A stretch of DNA of 64,000 nt from the NCBI RefSeq assembly GCF_030269445.1, contig NZ_BSTJ01000002.1:620001-684000 (forward strand). The letters run 5' to 3'. The position numbers and the translations under genes are program-made. Source of the DNA: Actinoallomurus iriomotensis. GTDB lineage: Bacteria; Actinomycetota; Actinomycetes; Streptosporangiales; Streptosporangiaceae. Of the stretch, positions 61,537 through 64,000 are shown piece by piece; position 1 is the stretch's first letter, and every line of letters begins with the position of its first letter. The notes below the pieces were generated by a model, which was given only the letters and a program-made list of their open reading frames with translations, was not told the origin of the DNA and did no database searches.

Positions 61537-63215
61537 TCGCCTTCAGCAACAGCGAGTTTTACGACGACAAGTTGGTGTCCTTCCCCAGCGCGTGGGACAC
61601 CGGTGACGATTTCGGCGTCACCTTCACGAAGGTCGACGGTGTCTACGACCGTGGCGGTAGCCGCACCAACGCGACCGAGGCGACGGTCGTCGCCGAACGC
61701 GTGCTGCACCACTACGCCACCCGGCCGCAACTCAGCCTCGGCGTGATCGCGATGTCCGAGGCGCAGGCACGCGCGATCGAGGAGGCCGTCGACCAAGCCC
61801 GGCGTGACCGTCCCGATCTCGACCGCCTCTTCCCCGACGACCAGGACCGGCTTAACGGTTTCTTCGTGAAGAACCTCGAGACAGTGCAGGGTGACGAACG
61901 CGACGTCATCCTGCTGTCGGTCGGCTACGGTCCCGATCAGACGGGCAGGACGGCGATGACGTTCGGCCCCCTCAACCGCCAGGACGGCTGGCGCCGACTC
62001 AACGTCGCCGTCACCCGCGCCCGGCAACGCATGGAGGTCATCTCCTCCATTTCCGGGGGCGCCATCCCGGAGAGCGATAACGCGAGCCGTAACCATTTCA
62101 GGCGTTACCTGGACTACGCCGAACGCGGCCCTGCCGTCCTGGCCACGGCCCCCACCTCTGCGGAGACTGGCCCGGAGAGCCCCTTCGAGGAGTCGGTCCT
62201 CGACACGCTCGAAGAGTGGGGATACGACGTCCAGCCGCAGGTGGGAGTCGCCGGCTACCGGATCGATCTCGCCGTACGGCACCCGGACCAGCCAGGCCGG
62301 TATGCGATAGGCATCGAGTGCGATGGCGCCATGTACCACTCCTCGCGCGCCGCCCGTGACCGCGACCGGCTCCGCGAAGAAGTCCTGCGCGGCCTCGGGT
62401 GGACACTGCACCGCATTTGGGGCACCGACTGGTACCGCGAGCGCCCCCAGGCCGAGCGGCGGCTGCGTACCGCCATCGACGAGGCGATCGACCGCATGCG
62501 AGCGGAGACGACCTCATCGACTTCACCGAGTGGAGTCGTCGAGTCGACGCCCCTCCCGTCTGACGCACTTGCCGGCGTCGACGAACGCTTGGCCCCTCCG
62601 GCATCGCGGGTGCGGATGGTAGCGGTGGACAGCGACACCGACGCACCGTGGGCCGTCCCTTATCGGCGAGCTCACCTCGACATCGTGGCGGGCGGGTTCT
62701 CCATCCACCACCCGCAGGCGAGGCCAATGTTGATGCAGATGTTCCGCAGGGTGATCGAGGTCGAGGCTCCGATCACGCAGGATCTCCTTTTCCGCCGCGT
62801 CGCCGACGCATGGGGCATCGGTCGGGTCGGGACACAGATCAGGGGTTTGATGCTCACCGCGCTGAAGACCTTCCTTCGGCAGAACGCCGATGTCGACCAG
62901 ATCGCCCAGAAGCCGGCCGGCCATGTGATCACTCTTCGGGGCCGTAAGATCGTCCCCCGATTCAACACCGAGGACGTTTCCCGGCGTATCAGCGATGTCC
63001 CCGTAATCGAACGGGAGACGGCGCTGCTCCGTACCATCGAGGAGTCTCCCGGAATCACCGAAGAACAGCTGCGCAAGGAGGTGGCCCGGGTGTTCGGCTG
63101 GCGACGCATGGGCGGCGACATCAGGGCGGCATTCACCGACGACCTCACCGGCCTGGCCGGACGCGGCCTGATCGAAGGTCTTCCCGACCGCATCCGGATG
63201 GTCGCGGTCGGCTGA
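61464..63215 (+). CDS. C-terminal part of the DUF4011 helicase: motor motifs and Vsr-like nuclease
   Basis: From about 61498 this frame continues the helicase: WHYRSRHESLIAFSN, the motif TVQGDERDVILLSVGYG and VAVTRARQRMEV (motifs IV-VI). A Vsr/REase-type nuclease domain follows (EESVLDTLEEWGYDVQPQVG, YRIDLAV, GIECDGAMYHSS), then a DUF3320-like domain (YRRAHLDIVAGGF). GTG at 61464 could start it, but that lies upstream of the join in another frame and has no ribosome site. It is best seen as the second half of the same gene, out of frame by a CT unit, not a separate gene. Confidence 0.85.
   Translation: MQRRRRPALSLSLRWHYRSRHESLIAFSNSEFYDDKLVSFPSAWDTGDDFGVTFTKVDGVYDRGGSRTNATEATVVAERVLHHYATRPQLSLGVIAMSEAQARAIEEAVDQARRDRPDLDRLFPDDQDRLNGFFVKNLETVQGDERDVILLSVGYGPDQTGRTAMTFGPLNRQDGWRRLNVAVTRARQRMEVISSISGGAIPESDNASRNHFRRYLDYAERGPAVLATAPTSAETGPESPFEESVLDTLEEWGYDVQPQVGVAGYRIDLAVRHPDQPGRYAIGIECDGAMYHSSRAARDRDRLREEVLRGLGWTLHRIWGTDWYRERPQAERRLRTAIDEAIDRMRAETTSSTSPSGVVESTPLPSDALAGVDERLAPPASRVRMVAVDSDTDAPWAVPYRRAHLDIVAGGFSIHHPQARPMLMQMFRRVIEVEAPITQDLLFRRVADAWGIGRVGTQIRGLMLTALKTFLRQNADVDQIAQKPAGHVITLRGRKIVPRFNTEDVSRRISDVPVIERETALLRTIEESPGITEEQLRKEVARVFGWRRMGGDIRAAFTDDLTGLAGRGLIEGLPDRIRMVAVG
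61488..61497 (+). repeat. (CT)5 run at the helicase frameshift
   Basis: Five CT units stand exactly where the helicase frame breaks. Four units would keep the frame open through motif IV. Short dinucleotide runs can slip during replication; this one is short, so slippage, a fixed mutation and a sequencing error are all possible. Confidence 0.7.
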
Positions 63216-63280
63216 GTTCGGTCACCGGTGTGACTGATTCTGGCCGATATGGGAAAGCGCGGTCGGGCGTGCCTACCACG

Positions 63281-64000
63281 CCCTAGGTGTTCTGTCCCGT
63301 CAGGTTGGGGACGCGGCTGGCGGGTGGTCGGCCTCCTAGCGCGGTGTGTGCGCGGTGGTGATTGTAGGTATGCAGCCAATGGGGAAGGCTTGGCGTCGTT
63401 CGGTCTCTGATCGGCAGGGGCGGGTGTAGGCCCATTCTTCGAGCAGGGTTCGGTTGAAGCGCTCGACCTTGCCGTTGGTTTGTTGCAGGCAGGGGCGGGC
63501 ACGTTTCTGGGTGATGCCGGTCGCGGCCAGGGCGTCGCGCCAGGGGTGGAATTTGCAGCAGGCGCCGTTATCAGTGAGTACACGGGTGACGGTGATGCCG
63601 GCTAAGGTGAAGAAGTCTTGGGTGCGGATCCAGAAGGCGGCGACGGTGTGTTTGCGTTCGTCGGGGAGGATCTCGCTGTAGGCCAGGCGGGAGTGGTCAT
63701 TGACGACGGTGTGGATGTAGCTGTAGCCGGCCCCCAACGGGTCTTGCGTCCCTTCGGACGGCCCAGGGTCTTGTGTCCGCTGCCGTCGGGGATGTTGCCG
63801 AGCTTCTTGATGTTCATGTGCACCAGCTCACCGGGTACGGCGCGTTCATGCCGTCGGATCACCCGTCCGGTCGCGCGGTCCATCCAGCTCAGCCGGTTGA
63901 GGCGGTAGCGGACCAGGACCCGGTGCACGGTGGCGGGGTTCAGCCGCGACAAGGCGGTGATCCGGGCCGGGCCCCACTGGCGTCGGGGTACGCCGGTGGC
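63281..64000 (-). mobile_element. IS481-family element, 3' end; continues beyond the window
   Basis: The element end TGTTCTGTCCCGTCAGG begins at 63288, one base after a CTAG (63283-63286), the known preference of IS481-family insertion. The transposase is on the minus strand, and its N-terminal part lies past base 64000. The last 280 bases match the relic at 33893-34174. The opposite end and terminal repeat cannot be seen. Confidence 0.75.
63300..64000 (-). pseudogene. IS481-type transposase, frameshifted and catalytically damaged
   Basis: The minus strand has three frames in turn: one with ELVHMNIKKLGNIPDGSG (helix and beta region), one with VVNDHSRLAYSEIL, LTDNGACC and NGKVERFNRTLLEEWA, and one ending PPASRVPNLTG-like. 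Frameshifts fall near 63735 and 63385. The first DDE aspartate (normally HVDVKK) is Asn here (MNIKK, codon 63812-63814), while the second D (TDNG) and the E (NGKVE) are intact. It is therefore not functional. The start lies outside the window. Confidence 0.8.

Noticed and set aside
61464-63215. The helicase C-terminal frame as an independent gene starting at GTG 61464
   Set aside because: The helicase motifs continue directly from the upstream frame once a CT unit is removed, and the GTG has no ribosome site.
1-64000. CRISPR arrays, tRNA or rRNA genes, prophage structural genes
   Set aside because: No regularly spaced repeats, no cloverleaf-like or rRNA-like sequence and no phage structural proteins were seen on either strand.

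Overview
The window is very GC-rich, with strong third-position G/C bias, GTG/TTG starts, many 1-4 base gene overlaps and families typical of Actinobacteria: mycothiol-era DinB-fold proteins, MocR and FCD regulators, and a PknG/GlnX/GlnH module. It looks like a chromosomal segment of a filamentous actinomycete, perhaps Streptosporangiales (Actinomadura/Actinoallomurus-like). That placement is an inference from gene content, not a measured match.

Layout. 1-12.9 kb: housekeeping and regulation. An ABC exporter pair is cut by the left edge, followed by GNAT and DinB-fold enzymes, a MocR regulator, a methyltransferase, an MFS transporter, a beta-helical membrane protein, soluble transhydrogenase SthA, an ECF sigma/anti-sigma pair and an FCD regulator. 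13.1-22.2 kb: one tight operon holding a coiled-coil protein, PknG, a PP2C phosphatase, a vWA protein, an FHA protein, GlnX and GlnH. This is an extended form of the amino-acid-sensing kinase module known from mycobacteria, and the kinase, phosphatase and FHA proteins all carry similar N-terminal zinc ribbons. 22.2-33.9 kb: a nucleotidyltransferase, a SWIM protein, a secreted GH31 glycosidase, a lipoprotein, a FUSC transporter and HemD.

33.9-37.2 kb: a mobile-element graveyard. An IS481-type relic is split by a complete-looking IS110-family element whose ends can be read to the base. Its 5' noncoding end can be folded by hand into a bridge RNA with candidate target and donor guides. Beside it lie a fragment of an HNH nuclease gene and a probable toxin/immunity pair.

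37.5-51.8 kb: a mannan/mannoside utilisation locus. A LacI regulator, a ROK kinase and a mannose-6-phosphate isomerase-like protein face a divergent set of solute-binding protein, two permeases, secreted GH76, cytoplasmic GH38 and secreted GH65. LacI-type operators sit in the divergent promoter. The likely route is outside cleavage by GH76, import, GH38 trimming to mannose, phosphorylation and isomerisation to fructose-6-phosphate.

52.3-63.2 kb: a defence island with a GmrSD-type (DUF262/DUF1524) nuclease fused to an alkyltransferase-like domain, a ScoMcrA-like sulfur-binding HNH nuclease, and a DUF4011-helicase-Vsr-like protein split by a frameshift in a (CT)5 run. A decayed IS481 copy next to a CTAG site closes the window and runs off its right edge.
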